Assembly: GCF_000162475.2 (NCBI RefSeq)
Contig: NZ_KI391971.1
Location: 684,901-748,900, forward strand
Length of the DNA stretch: 64,000 bases
Direction: 5' to 3'
From: Granulicatella elegans ATCC 700633
GTDB lineage: Bacteria > Bacillota > Bacilli > Lactobacillales > Aerococcaceae
Part shown: piece by piece, positions 37,377 through 45,202 of the stretch
How positions within the stretch are numbered: position 1 is the stretch's first letter
Layout of the letters: each line of letters starts with the position of its first letter
Notes under the pieces: generated by a model
What the model was told of the DNA's origin: nothing
The model's database searches: none
The model's input: only the letters and a program-made list of their open reading frames with translations
Program-made: the position numbers and the translations under genes

Positions 37377-39062
37377 ATGAAATTAAGAAATATCGCATTG
37401 ACATTGTCTGCATTGGTACTGTTATCTTTACCGACAGTTAATGCAAAAGAAGAAAAAACTGAAAAATTAACAGGATGGCAAACGGTTAATGGCCAACAAT
37501 ATTTTTATAATGAAGATGGTACAAAAGCAACTTCTTCATGGATCGATCATTTCTATGTAAATAAAGAAGGAAAAAAAGTTGTTTCTGAATTCATTTATGA
37601 TGAAAATTATAAAGCATCATTTTTCTTAAAAGCAGATGGAACATTTGCTGAAAATCAATGGCTTGAAATTAATGGAAAATGGTATTACTTCAAAGCTGGT
37701 GGATACATGGCTAAAAATCAATGGAAAGATCGTTATTATTTAAAAGATAATGGTCAGATGGCTATTAATGAATGGGTTTATACACCAGAAGCCTTTTATG
37801 TTAAAGCAGATGGTAGTTACGCTGAAAATCAATGGTTGGAAATTGGGACTAAATGGTATTATTTTAAAGAATCAGGATTCATGGCTAAAAACGAGTGGAA
37901 AGGGAATTATTATTTAAATCCAAATGGAGCAATGGCGAAACAAGAATGGATTTATGATGATCAGTATAAATCTTATTTCTATGCAAAAAAAGATGGAAAA
38001 TATGCTGAAAAAGAATGGATTCAAGATGGAGGAAAATGGTATTACTTACTATCTGCTGGATATTTAGCAACTCGTCAATGGGTTGGTGATTATTTTGTGA
38101 ATGGTAGTGGAGCGATGATGACTAAAGAATGGTTATTTGATCCAAGTTATCAATCTATGTTTTATTTAAATGCAGATGGCCGTTATGCACGTAATGAATG
38201 GGTTCAAATTGACGGAGATTGGTATTACTTTAAAGCAAACGGTGCTAGAGCTGAAAGAGAATGGGTAGGTAATTATTATTTAGGTGACGCTGGTGCAATG
38301 GCTACCGGTGTTGTAACAGTTGGAGATACAAAATATACATTCTCAAATTCTGGAACGATTGAAAAGCAAGAAAAAGTCAATAGAGGTTGGGTTCAAAAAA
38401 ATGGTCAACGTTATTTCTATAATGGACGATCTGAACAAGTTGGTGGAAGTAATGCCAAGAAAGTCATCGATGTGAGTGAACATAATGGAAAAATCCAAAA
38501 CTGGAGTCAAGTGATTCGTGATAATGGCATTGATGGAGTTATCGTTCGTTTAGGATATTACGCTTATGATGAAGATAAACAGTTGGCTTATAATATTAAA
38601 GAATTGAACCGTTTGGGGATTCCATATGGTGTTTATTTATATACTTATGCAGAAAATGAATCAGATGCTGAATTAGAAGCGAAACATACTATTAAACTAA
38701 TGGAAAAATATCATATTCAACCAAGTTACCCAATTTATTATGATGTTGAAAATTGGGAATATGTGAATAAAACAAAAGCTGCTCCTAAAGATACAAAAAC
38801 ATGGGTAAAAATTGTAAATAAATATATGGATACCATGCATAAAGCAGGCTATACGAATGTAAGAATTTATAGCTATAGACATTTATTACAAACACGTTTA
38901 AATCATCCAGATATTTTAAAATATGTGGACTGGGTAGCTGCTTATACAGATGCATTAGATTGGAATAATCCTCATTATTCAGGATCTAAAGGTTGGCAAT
39001 ATACTTCAAGCGAATACTTAAAAGGTATTAGCGGAAAAGTAGACGTTAGCGTTTGGTATTAA
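37377..39062 (+). CDS. Secreted choline-binding GH25 lysozyme
   Basis: A 561-residue exported wall hydrolase. Signal peptide residues 1-23 (MKLRNIALTLSALVLLSLP) end near VNA-KE. Residues about 35-355 are choline-binding-type repeats (GW..NGKWYYFKAGGYMAKNQW), arranged as four or so triple units of about 63 residues with alternating WLEINGKWYYF, YYLNPNGAMA and WIYDDQYKSYFY segments, like pneumococcal LytB-type modules. Residues about 362-561 are the GH25 muramidase with VIDVSEHNG and the YYDVENW acid pair. It would bind choline-decorated polymers and cut the glycan. The choline operon at 18268-22390 gives the likely source of that ligand. Confidence 0.92.
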   Translation: MKLRNIALTLSALVLLSLPTVNAKEEKTEKLTGWQTVNGQQYFYNEDGTKATSSWIDHFYVNKEGKKVVSEFIYDENYKASFFLKADGTFAENQWLEINGKWYYFKAGGYMAKNQWKDRYYLKDNGQMAINEWVYTPEAFYVKADGSYAENQWLEIGTKWYYFKESGFMAKNEWKGNYYLNPNGAMAKQEWIYDDQYKSYFYAKKDGKYAEKEWIQDGGKWYYLLSAGYLATRQWVGDYFVNGSGAMMTKEWLFDPSYQSMFYLNADGRYARNEWVQIDGDWYYFKANGARAEREWVGNYYLGDAGAMATGVVTVGDTKYTFSNSGTIEKQEKVNRGWVQKNGQRYFYNGRSEQVGGSNAKKVIDVSEHNGKIQNWSQVIRDNGIDGVIVRLGYYAYDEDKQLAYNIKELNRLGIPYGVYLYTYAENESDAELEAKHTIKLMEKYHIQPSYPIYYDVENWEYVNKTKAAPKDTKTWVKIVNKYMDTMHKAGYTNVRIYSYRHLLQTRLNHPDILKYVDWVAAYTDALDWNNPHYSGSKGWQYTSSEYLKGISGKVDVSVWY

Positions 39063-39080
39063 TGAATTTAAGAAATATAA

Positions 39081-39110
39081 AAAAAGTCAGACATAAGTCT
39101 GGCTTTTTTT
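39081..39110. terminator. Bidirectional terminator between the lysozyme gene and copY
   Basis: AAGTCAGAC and GTCTGGCTT form a stem between an A run and a T run, so it can serve both convergent genes. Confidence 0.88.
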
Positions 39111-39540
39111 AGTGATGACAACAACGACATTGCCCTGGAATACATGTACAAGCTAAATGTTCAGGAGCATCCATTTCTTTTTCTTGTAATAATTTTTGTA
39201 ATTGATGAGTATCTTGTTTTGATAATTGAGCTTTTTGAATAAGTAAGGCTAGTAATTCACCTTGTTTTTTTTGGCAAACATGACTTAATAACTCATTGCA
39301 TTCTATATCTAGTAGTTCTTCTTCTGTTAATGTTGCAATATATTGATAAGGTCTTTTAGAAGTTGGTACAATAAATTCTTTTTTCAAAAGTCGATTGATG
39401 AGAGTTTTAATCGTAGCAGCTTGCCAATTGAAATTTGTAGATAATGCTTCAATAATAAAAGAACTCGTGCATTTTGGGTTTGCCCATATTACTCGAAGAA
39501 CTTGTCTTTCTGAAGCACTAATTGTATGAGAAAGTGTCAT
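39109..39540 (-). CDS. copY: CopY-type copper-responsive repressor
   Basis: The ATG at 39540 has AAAGGAG before it and gives 143 residues. The N-terminal winged helix is of the BlaI/MecI/CopY family (SASERQVLRVIWANPK and WQAATIKTLINRLLKK). The C-terminus CTCIPGQCRC fits the CxCx4CxC metal-binding motif of CopY exactly, so copper displacement of zinc should release DNA. The usual partners copA, copB and copZ are not adjacent: the next genes are a lysozyme and nrdI. No clear full cop box TACAnnTGTA is seen at its own promoter, so its target may be elsewhere. Confidence 0.9.
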   Translation of the reverse strand: MTLSHTISASERQVLRVIWANPKCTSSFIIEALSTNFNWQAATIKTLINRLLKKEFIVPTSKRPYQYIATLTEEELLDIECNELLSHVCQKKQGELLALLIQKAQLSKQDTHQLQKLLQEKEMDAPEHLACTCIPGQCRCCHH

Positions 39541-39568
39541 TTTTATTCTCCTTTCTTTGATATTTATT

Positions 39569-39597
39569 AGTGTAAATCTGAAAAATCTCTTTGTCAA
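39569..39597 (-). promoter_or_regulatory. Promoter of copY
   Basis: On the minus strand TTGACA (39597-39592) and TACACT (39574-39569) are 17 bp apart, about 28 bp from the start codon. The -10 contains one half (TACA) of a cop box. Confidence 0.7.
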
Positions 39598-39621
39598 TAT
39601 ATTGATGGAGACTTAATTTTA

Positions 39622-39668
39622 TCACTATATTTTGTGTTATTGTTTTTATGAAATACTAAATATAGAAT
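39622..39668 (+). promoter_or_regulatory. Two NrdR boxes upstream of nrdIEF
   Basis: TCACTATATTTTGTGT (39622-39637) and ATACTAAATATAGAAT (39653-39668) fit the NrdR palindrome ACACwATATATwGTGT. The second is weaker. Their starts are 31 bp apart, three helical turns, as expected for cooperative binding. Here the boxes lie upstream of the -35, so the mode could be different from a simple roadblock. Confidence 0.8.
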
Positions 39669-39676
39669 TTTTTTTG

Positions 39677-39705
39677 TTGATATAAGACTGGAAAGTAGAT
39701 ATAAT
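39677..39705 (+). promoter_or_regulatory. Promoter of nrdIEF
   Basis: TTGATA (39677-39682) and TATAAT (39700-39705) are separated by 17 bp, 28 bp before nrdI. Confidence 0.85.
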
Positions 39706-39732
39706 AGGGAGGTATGAAATAGAGGAGTAAGT

Positions 39733-40098
39733 ATGAAAGTAGTTTTTTTATCATTGACAGGACAGACGAGAAGATTTGTTCAAAAATTGGAGTTTCCCAC
39801 TGTAGAAATTACACCACAAAATGTATTTCAAACAATGGATGAGCCATATATTATTATAAGTCCTACTTATGATATGGAAGTATTTGAATATTTTCAAGAT
39901 TTTATTGAAACAGGTAATAACCAAGCTTTATTAAAAGGAGTAGCTGGTTCTGGAAATCGCAATTTTAATACGTCCTTTTGTCAAACAGCAAAAATTATTT
40001 CTGCTACTTATGAAGTTCCACTATTGCATTGTTTTGAGTTTCATGGAACTCAAAAAGACGTAACTATAATAAAGGAAAAGGTGAGCGAACTTGGATAG
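39733..40098 (+). CDS. nrdI: Ribonucleotide reductase-associated flavodoxin NrdI
   Basis: A 121-residue flavodoxin-like protein with SLTGQTRRFVQKL, PTYDMEVFEYFQDF and GVAGSGNRNFNTSFCQTA, matching NrdI. It supplies oxidant to assemble the Mn(III)2-tyrosyl cofactor of NrdF. The gene overlaps nrdE by 8 bp. No nrdH glutaredoxin is in this operon. Confidence 0.94.
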   Translation: MKVVFLSLTGQTRRFVQKLEFPTVEITPQNVFQTMDEPYIIISPTYDMEVFEYFQDFIETGNNQALLKGVAGSGNRNFNTSFCQTAKIISATYEVPLLHCFEFHGTQKDVTIIKEKVSELG

Positions 40099-42268
40099 TC
40101 CAAAATTAATTAGTAAATCTCAAGAAGTAACATATTTTTCATTAAATAATGAATTGAACCGTCCGGTTGATGGAAAAATTCCGTTGCATAAGGATAAAGA
40201 AGCAGTACGTGCTTTCTTCTTAGAACATGTCAATCCAAACACGGTATTTTTCTATACATTAGATGAAAAATTAGATTATTTACTTGAACATGATTATTTA
40301 GAAGAAGAGTTTTTAAATAAATATGATCGTGAATTTGTTAAAAGCTTAATGCAAGAAATTTATAAGAAAAAATTCCGTTTTCGTTCATTTATGTCAGCAT
40401 TTAAGTTTTATAAGCAATATGCTTTAAAAACAAATGATGGCGAACGTTATTTAGAACGTTTTGAAGATCGTATTGTCTTTAATGCTTTATTTTTAGCAGA
40501 TGGAGATGAACAATTAGCTAGAGACTTAGCTGAAGAGATGATTCATCAACGTTACCAACCAGCGACTCCAACATTTTTAAATGCTGGAAGAAAGCGTCGT
40601 GGTGAATTAGTTTCTTGTTTCTTAATTCAAACAACGGATGACATGAATAGTATTGGCCGTACGATTAACTCTGCATTACAATTATCAAGAATTGGTGGAG
40701 GCGTTGGAGTAAGCTTATCAAACGTTCGTGCAGCTGGAGACCCAATTAAGAAAATTGAAAATGCTTCTAGCGGGGTTGTTCCAATTATGAAATTATTAGA
40801 AGATAGTTTCAGTTATTCAAACCAATTAGGACAACGTAATGGTGCAGGAGCCGTTTATTTAAATGTTTTCCACCCAGATATCGTATCATTCTTGTCGACT
40901 AAAAAAGAAAATGCGGATGAAAAAATTCGTGTTAAAACATTATCATTAGGGCTAGTAGTTCCAGATAAGTTTTACGAGTTAATTAAGAATGATGATATGA
41001 TGTACTTATTTAGTCCATATGATGTGGAACGTATTTATGGTGTTCCTTTCTCTTATGTAGATATTACAAAAGAGTATGAGAATATGGTGAATAATTCAGA
41101 AATTCGTAAATCAAAATTGCGTGCACGTGATTTAGAACAAGAAATTAGTAAATTACAACAAGAATCTGGTTATCCATATATCGTAAATATCGATACAGTG
41201 AACAAAGCAAATCCAATTGATGGAAAAATCATTATGAGTAACTTATGTTCAGAAATTTTACAAGTACAAAGTCCTTCAGTAATTAATAATGCCCAAGAGT
41301 ATGAAGTGCTTGGAACGGATATTAGTTGTAATTTAGGTTCTACAAATATTGTTAATTTAATGCAATCACCTGATTTTGAACGTTCAATTGAAGTAGCAGT
41401 TCGTGCATTAACATTTGTCACAGATCACTCAAGTATCGATGCAGTTCCAACAGTGAAAAATGGAAACCAAAAAGCTCATACAATTGGTTTAGGAGCAATG
41501 GGCTTACATACATTCTTTGCGTTAAATCAAATGGAATATGGTTCGCCTGAATCGATTGAAGTAACAGATTTATACTTCCGTCTATTGAATTTCTATACAT
41601 TAAAAGCAAGTCATAAAATTGCGAAAGAACGTGGTGTAACATTTGATGGCTTTGAAAAATCTGCCTATGCATCAGGAACTTATTTCGATGCTTACACGGA
41701 ATCAGATGTAGAAATTAAATCTGAAAAAGTAAAAGAAATTTTTGAAAACTTACCAATTCCAACGGCAGAAGATTGGAAACAATTAAAAGCAGATGTTATG
41801 GCTGATGGATTATATCACCAAAATCGTTTAGCAATTGCTCCAACAGGCTCAATCAGCTATGTAAATGAAACAAGTGCAAGCTTGCATCCAATTACTCGTT
41901 TAATTGAGGAGCGTCAAGAGAAGAAAACTGGTAAAACATATTATCCAGCACCATTCTTATCAAATGAAACATTACCATATTATAAATCAGCTTATGATAT
42001 TGATATGCGTAAAGTGATTGATGTATATGCAGCAGCTCAAAAACATATTGACCAAGGAATGAGTTTAACATTATTCATGCGTTCTGAATTACCAGAAGGT
42101 TTATATGAATGGAAAAATGGACGTACAAGAAAAATGACAACAAGAGATTTAAATATCTTAAGAAACTATGCTTGGAATAAAGGAATCAAATCAATTTATT
42201 ATGTTCGTACATTTACAGAAAATAATGATGAAATTGGAAGTAATGGTTGCGAAAGTTGTAGTATTTAA
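40091..42268 (+). CDS. nrdE: Class Ib ribonucleoside-diphosphate reductase, alpha subunit NrdE
   Basis: A 725-residue catalytic subunit read from a TTG after AAGGTGAG, overlapping nrdI. It has the active-site parts GELVSCFLIQTTDD, SNLCSEI and the radical-path Tyr-Tyr (SIYYVRT) near the end. The C-terminus is NGCESCSI with the redox Cys pair that passes electrons from NrdH or thioredoxin. It lacks the long N-terminal ATP cone of class Ia enzymes. It reduces NDPs to dNDPs with NrdF. Confidence 0.97.
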   Translation: MDSPKLISKSQEVTYFSLNNELNRPVDGKIPLHKDKEAVRAFFLEHVNPNTVFFYTLDEKLDYLLEHDYLEEEFLNKYDREFVKSLMQEIYKKKFRFRSFMSAFKFYKQYALKTNDGERYLERFEDRIVFNALFLADGDEQLARDLAEEMIHQRYQPATPTFLNAGRKRRGELVSCFLIQTTDDMNSIGRTINSALQLSRIGGGVGVSLSNVRAAGDPIKKIENASSGVVPIMKLLEDSFSYSNQLGQRNGAGAVYLNVFHPDIVSFLSTKKENADEKIRVKTLSLGLVVPDKFYELIKNDDMMYLFSPYDVERIYGVPFSYVDITKEYENMVNNSEIRKSKLRARDLEQEISKLQQESGYPYIVNIDTVNKANPIDGKIIMSNLCSEILQVQSPSVINNAQEYEVLGTDISCNLGSTNIVNLMQSPDFERSIEVAVRALTFVTDHSSIDAVPTVKNGNQKAHTIGLGAMGLHTFFALNQMEYGSPESIEVTDLYFRLLNFYTLKASHKIAKERGVTFDGFEKSAYASGTYFDAYTESDVEIKSEKVKEIFENLPIPTAEDWKQLKADVMADGLYHQNRLAIAPTGSISYVNETSASLHPITRLIEERQEKKTGKTYYPAPFLSNETLPYYKSAYDIDMRKVIDVYAAAQKHIDQGMSLTLFMRSELPEGLYEWKNGRTRKMTTRDLNILRNYAWNKGIKSIYYVRTFTENNDEIGSNGCESCSI

Positions 42269-42288
42269 TTCAAAAAAGGAGACTTATC

Positions 42289-43299
42289 ATGAGTGAGAAA
42301 CGTTATTTTAATGAGATTTTGTCACAAAATGCTTCTGCACCAGTAGCTTATTATAAAGCAATCGACTGGAACCAAGTAGAAGATATGATCGACAAAATGA
42401 CATGGGAAAAGTTAACCGAGCAATTTTGGTTAGATACTCGTATTCCTGTTTCAAATGACTTAGATGACTGGAGAACATTATCACCAGCTGAAAAAGATGT
42501 TGTAGGGAAAGTATTTGGAGGATTGACTTTATTAGATACATTGCAATCTGAAGAAGGTGCAAGTCTGATGAAAGACTATGTTCGTACACAACATGAAGAA
42601 GCAGTATGGAATAATATTCAATTTATGGAATCTGTTCATGCGAAAAGTTATTCAACGATTTTCAGTACTTTACATACAAAAGCTGAAATCGAAGAAATTT
42701 TTGAGTGGACAAATAATAATGAGTTTTTACAATATAAAGCTCAAAAAATTAATGAAATTTATCAAAGTAGAGATGCACTAAAAATGAAAGTAGCTTCAAC
42801 TATGTTAGAAACATTTTTATTCTATAGCGGCTTCTTTACACCATTGTATTATTTAGGAAATAATAAATTAGCTAATGTAGCGGAAATTATTAAATTAATT
42901 ATTCGTGATGAATCTGTTCACGGAACTTATACAGGCTATAAATTCCAACAAGGATACAATGAATTACCATTAGAAGAACAAGAAACTCTTAAAATGTGGG
43001 TTTATCAATTATGTTTAGAATTGTATCAAAATGAAGTGAAGTATACACAATCAATTTATGATCAAGTTGGTTGGACTGAAAAAGTAAAAGTATTCATTCG
43101 ATATAATGCGAATAAGGCTTTACAAAATTTAGGGTTTGATCCATTATTCCCAGACACAGCTGAAGATGTGGATCCAATTGTGATGAATGGTATTTCAACA
43201 GGTACAAGTAACCATGACTTCTTCTCTCAAGTAGGGAATGGTTATTTACTTGGAACAGTAGAAGCTATGGAAGATGACGATTATTCTAAATGGATGTAA
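42289..43299 (+). CDS. nrdF: Class Ib ribonucleoside-diphosphate reductase, beta subunit NrdF
   Basis: A 336-residue radical subunit. Metal ligands are seen in SEEGASLMKDY, QFMESVHAKSYS and IIRDESVHGTYTG, and the C-terminal tail (about 20 residues, ending DDDYSKWM) is the part that binds NrdE. The third gene of nrdIEF, 20 bp after nrdE, and followed by a perfect terminator. Confidence 0.97.
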   Translation: MSEKRYFNEILSQNASAPVAYYKAIDWNQVEDMIDKMTWEKLTEQFWLDTRIPVSNDLDDWRTLSPAEKDVVGKVFGGLTLLDTLQSEEGASLMKDYVRTQHEEAVWNNIQFMESVHAKSYSTIFSTLHTKAEIEEIFEWTNNNEFLQYKAQKINEIYQSRDALKMKVASTMLETFLFYSGFFTPLYYLGNNKLANVAEIIKLIIRDESVHGTYTGYKFQQGYNELPLEEQETLKMWVYQLCLELYQNEVKYTQSIYDQVGWTEKVKVFIRYNANKALQNLGFDPLFPDTAEDVDPIVMNGISTGTSNHDFFSQVGNGYLLGTVEAMEDDDYSKWM

Positions 43300-43301
43300 T
43301 C

Positions 43302-43340
43302 AAAATAAAGACTTTTATGCGCGCATAAAAGTCTTTATTT
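43302..43340. terminator. Bidirectional terminator between nrdF and tag
   Basis: AAATAAAGACTTTTATGC and GCATAAAAGTCTTTATTT form an almost loopless perfect palindrome. It covers the stop codon of tag on the other strand. Confidence 0.93.
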
Positions 43341-43886
43341 GTGTTTAAATGGACAAGAATCAAGGTGATCATTGATGATGCCAGATGCTTGTAAAAATGA
43401 ATAGAGAGTAGTCGGTCCGATAAACTTAAAACCCATTTTTTTAAATTCTTTACATAATTGTTCAGTTAGTGGAGTAGAAGATGGAACATCTTCCATTTTT
43501 TCCCAATGATTGATGATGGGAGTGTGTTCAAACTTGCTCCATAAAAATTCATGAAAACTTCCGTATTGTTTTTGTAGTTGCAAAATAATTTTCGCATTTT
43601 GAATAGTCGCTTCAATCTTTTGACGATGACGAATAATTTTAGGATTTTGGAGTAATGTTTCTACATCATCTTTTGTAAATTGACTAACTTTATGGATTTC
43701 AAATTGTTCGAAGGATTCTCTGAAACCTTCTCGTTTTTTCAAAATGGTCGACCAACTAAGTCCCGCTTGCATCACTTCTAAAGTCAATATCTCAAATAGT
43801 TTTTGATCATCAAAACAAGGAACTCCCCATTCTTCATCATGATATTTTTGATCGAGTTCAGAAATAGTTGCCCAAGCACAACGCAT
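43335..43886 (-). CDS. tag: DNA-3-methyladenine glycosylase I
   Basis: A 183-residue Tag protein (MRCAWATISELDQKYHDEEW), with the zinc ligands Cys3 and His16 and the C-terminal HLDSC pair, the WGVPCFDDQKLFE motif and GLSWSTILKKREGFRE. It excises 3-methyladenine from alkylated DNA. The start has AAAGGGGGGA upstream. It stands alone and converges on nrdF. Confidence 0.95.
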   Translation of the reverse strand: MRCAWATISELDQKYHDEEWGVPCFDDQKLFEILTLEVMQAGLSWSTILKKREGFRESFEQFEIHKVSQFTKDDVETLLQNPKIIRHRQKIEATIQNAKIILQLQKQYGSFHEFLWSKFEHTPIINHWEKMEDVPSSTPLTEQLCKEFKKMGFKFIGPTTLYSFLQASGIINDHLDSCPFKHK

Positions 43887-43961
43887 AAAATTTCCCCCCT
43901 TTAAGAATGAAAAAATTATATCATGATGAAGTGTTAAAAGCTAACAAATGATTGATATAAC

Positions 43962-43990
43962 TTGACTTTTGAAGGAAAAATCAGTAATAT
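43962..43990 (+). promoter_or_regulatory. Promoter of the glyQS T-box leader
   Basis: TTGACT (43962-43967) and TAATAT (43985-43990) are 17 bp apart. Confidence 0.8.
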
Positions 43991-43997
43991 TAATGCA

Positions 43998-44199
43998 GTA
44001 AATATGATGTTGAAAATGAGACTTTAATTCTAGATATGTATAGAGAGAGCGGGCTAGGTGGAATCCGTTTGATAGAGAATTAATAGTGGCGCATTGGAGT
44101 CAATCAACAATGAAGCTTAGAGTTTTCTAAGAAATTAGGGTGGAACCGCGATGAATCGTCCCTATGTATGCTTTTTTAGTGTACATAGGGATTTTTTTA
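43998..44199 (+). ncRNA. T-box riboswitch (tRNA-Gly sensing) upstream of glyQS
   Basis: The T-box core AGGGTGGAACCGCG lies at 44137-44150. A terminator with arms TCCCTATGTA (44159-44168) and TACATAGGGA (44182-44191) and a T run follow. An AGAGAG bulge motif near 44041 marks stem I. A GGC at 44092-44094 is a possible specifier, not proven. The 89 bp from the T run to glyQ hold only an ordinary ribosome-binding region. Confidence 0.92.
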
Positions 44200-44288
44200 T
44201 AGGGAAAAGGAGGAAAGACTTCATTTTACAATAAGAGATTCTAGATGAATTTTATCCTGTCATAAAAATTATAGAAAGTAGGAATACT

Positions 44289-45170
44289 ATGTCAAAAAAA
44301 TTAACAGTACAAGAAATTATTTTAACATTACAAAATTATTGGTCAAATCAAGGCTGTTTATTATTACAAGCTTATGATACTGAAAAAGGTGCTGGAACAA
44401 TGAGTCCATATACTTTTTTACGTGCGATTGGACCAGAACCATGGAATGCTGCCTATGTAGAACCATCTCGCCGTCCAGCTGATGGTCGTTATGGTGAAAA
44501 TCCAAATCGTTTATTCCAACATCATCAATTCCAAGTTGTTATGAAACCATCTCCTGAAAACATTCAAGAGTTATATATCGGAAGTTTAATTGCATTAGGG
44601 ATTGACCCATTAGAACATGATATTCGTTTCGTTGAAGATAACTGGGAAAATCCATCACTAGGCTGTGCTGGTCTTGGATGGGAAGTATGGTTAGATGGAA
44701 TGGAAGTCACTCAATTTACATACTTCCAACAAGTAGGGGGATTAGAATGTCACCCAGTAACAAGTGAAATTACTTATGGACTAGAACGTTTAGCTTCTTA
44801 TATCCAAGAAGTAGAAAGTGTATATGATTTAGTGTGGACTGGTGATGTAAAATATGGAGATATTTTCAAACAACCAGAATTTGAACATTCTAAATATGCA
44901 TTTGAAGAAAGTAATCCTGAATTATTAATGCAATTATTTACTGAATATGAAAAAGAAGCAACAATCCTAATGGAAAAAGGTCTTGTTCACCCAGCTTATG
45001 ACTGTGTATTAAAATGCTCTCATGCCTTTAACTTAATGGATGCACGTGGCATTATTTCTGCGACAGACCGTGCAGGATTTTTAGGTCGTATTCGTAAAAT
45101 GGCCCGTACAATTGCTAAAACATTCGTAGCTGAAAGAGAATCTTTAGGATTCCCATTATTGAAAGACTAA
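44289..45170 (+). CDS. glyQ: Glycyl-tRNA synthetase alpha subunit
   Basis: A 293-residue class II subunit with [53 protein letters not shown] and [19 protein letters not shown] (motif 3). It forms the alpha2beta2 enzyme with GlyS that charges tRNA-Gly. Transcription is controlled by the T-box leader. Confidence 0.98.
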   Translation: MSKKLTVQEIILTLQNYWSNQGCLLLQAYDTEKGAGTMSPYTFLRAIGPEPWNAAYVEPSRRPADGRYGENPNRLFQHHQFQVVMKPSPENIQELYIGSLIALGIDPLEHDIRFVEDNWENPSLGCAGLGWEVWLDGMEVTQFTYFQQVGGLECHPVTSEITYGLERLASYIQEVESVYDLVWTGDVKYGDIFKQPEFEHSKYAFEESNPELLMQLFTEYEKEATILMEKGLVHPAYDCVLKCSHAFNLMDARGIISATDRAGFLGRIRKMARTIAKTFVAERESLGFPLLKD

Positions 45171-45202
45171 TAGGATAGTCTAGTAACATTAGGAGGACAA
45201 TT

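Noticed and set aside
43998-44199. Counting the T-box stems of alaS and glyQS as members of the dispersed element family
   Set aside because: They have the standard T-box core and antiterminator and lack the ATGAGA...GCTGCTGGCGTCC core.
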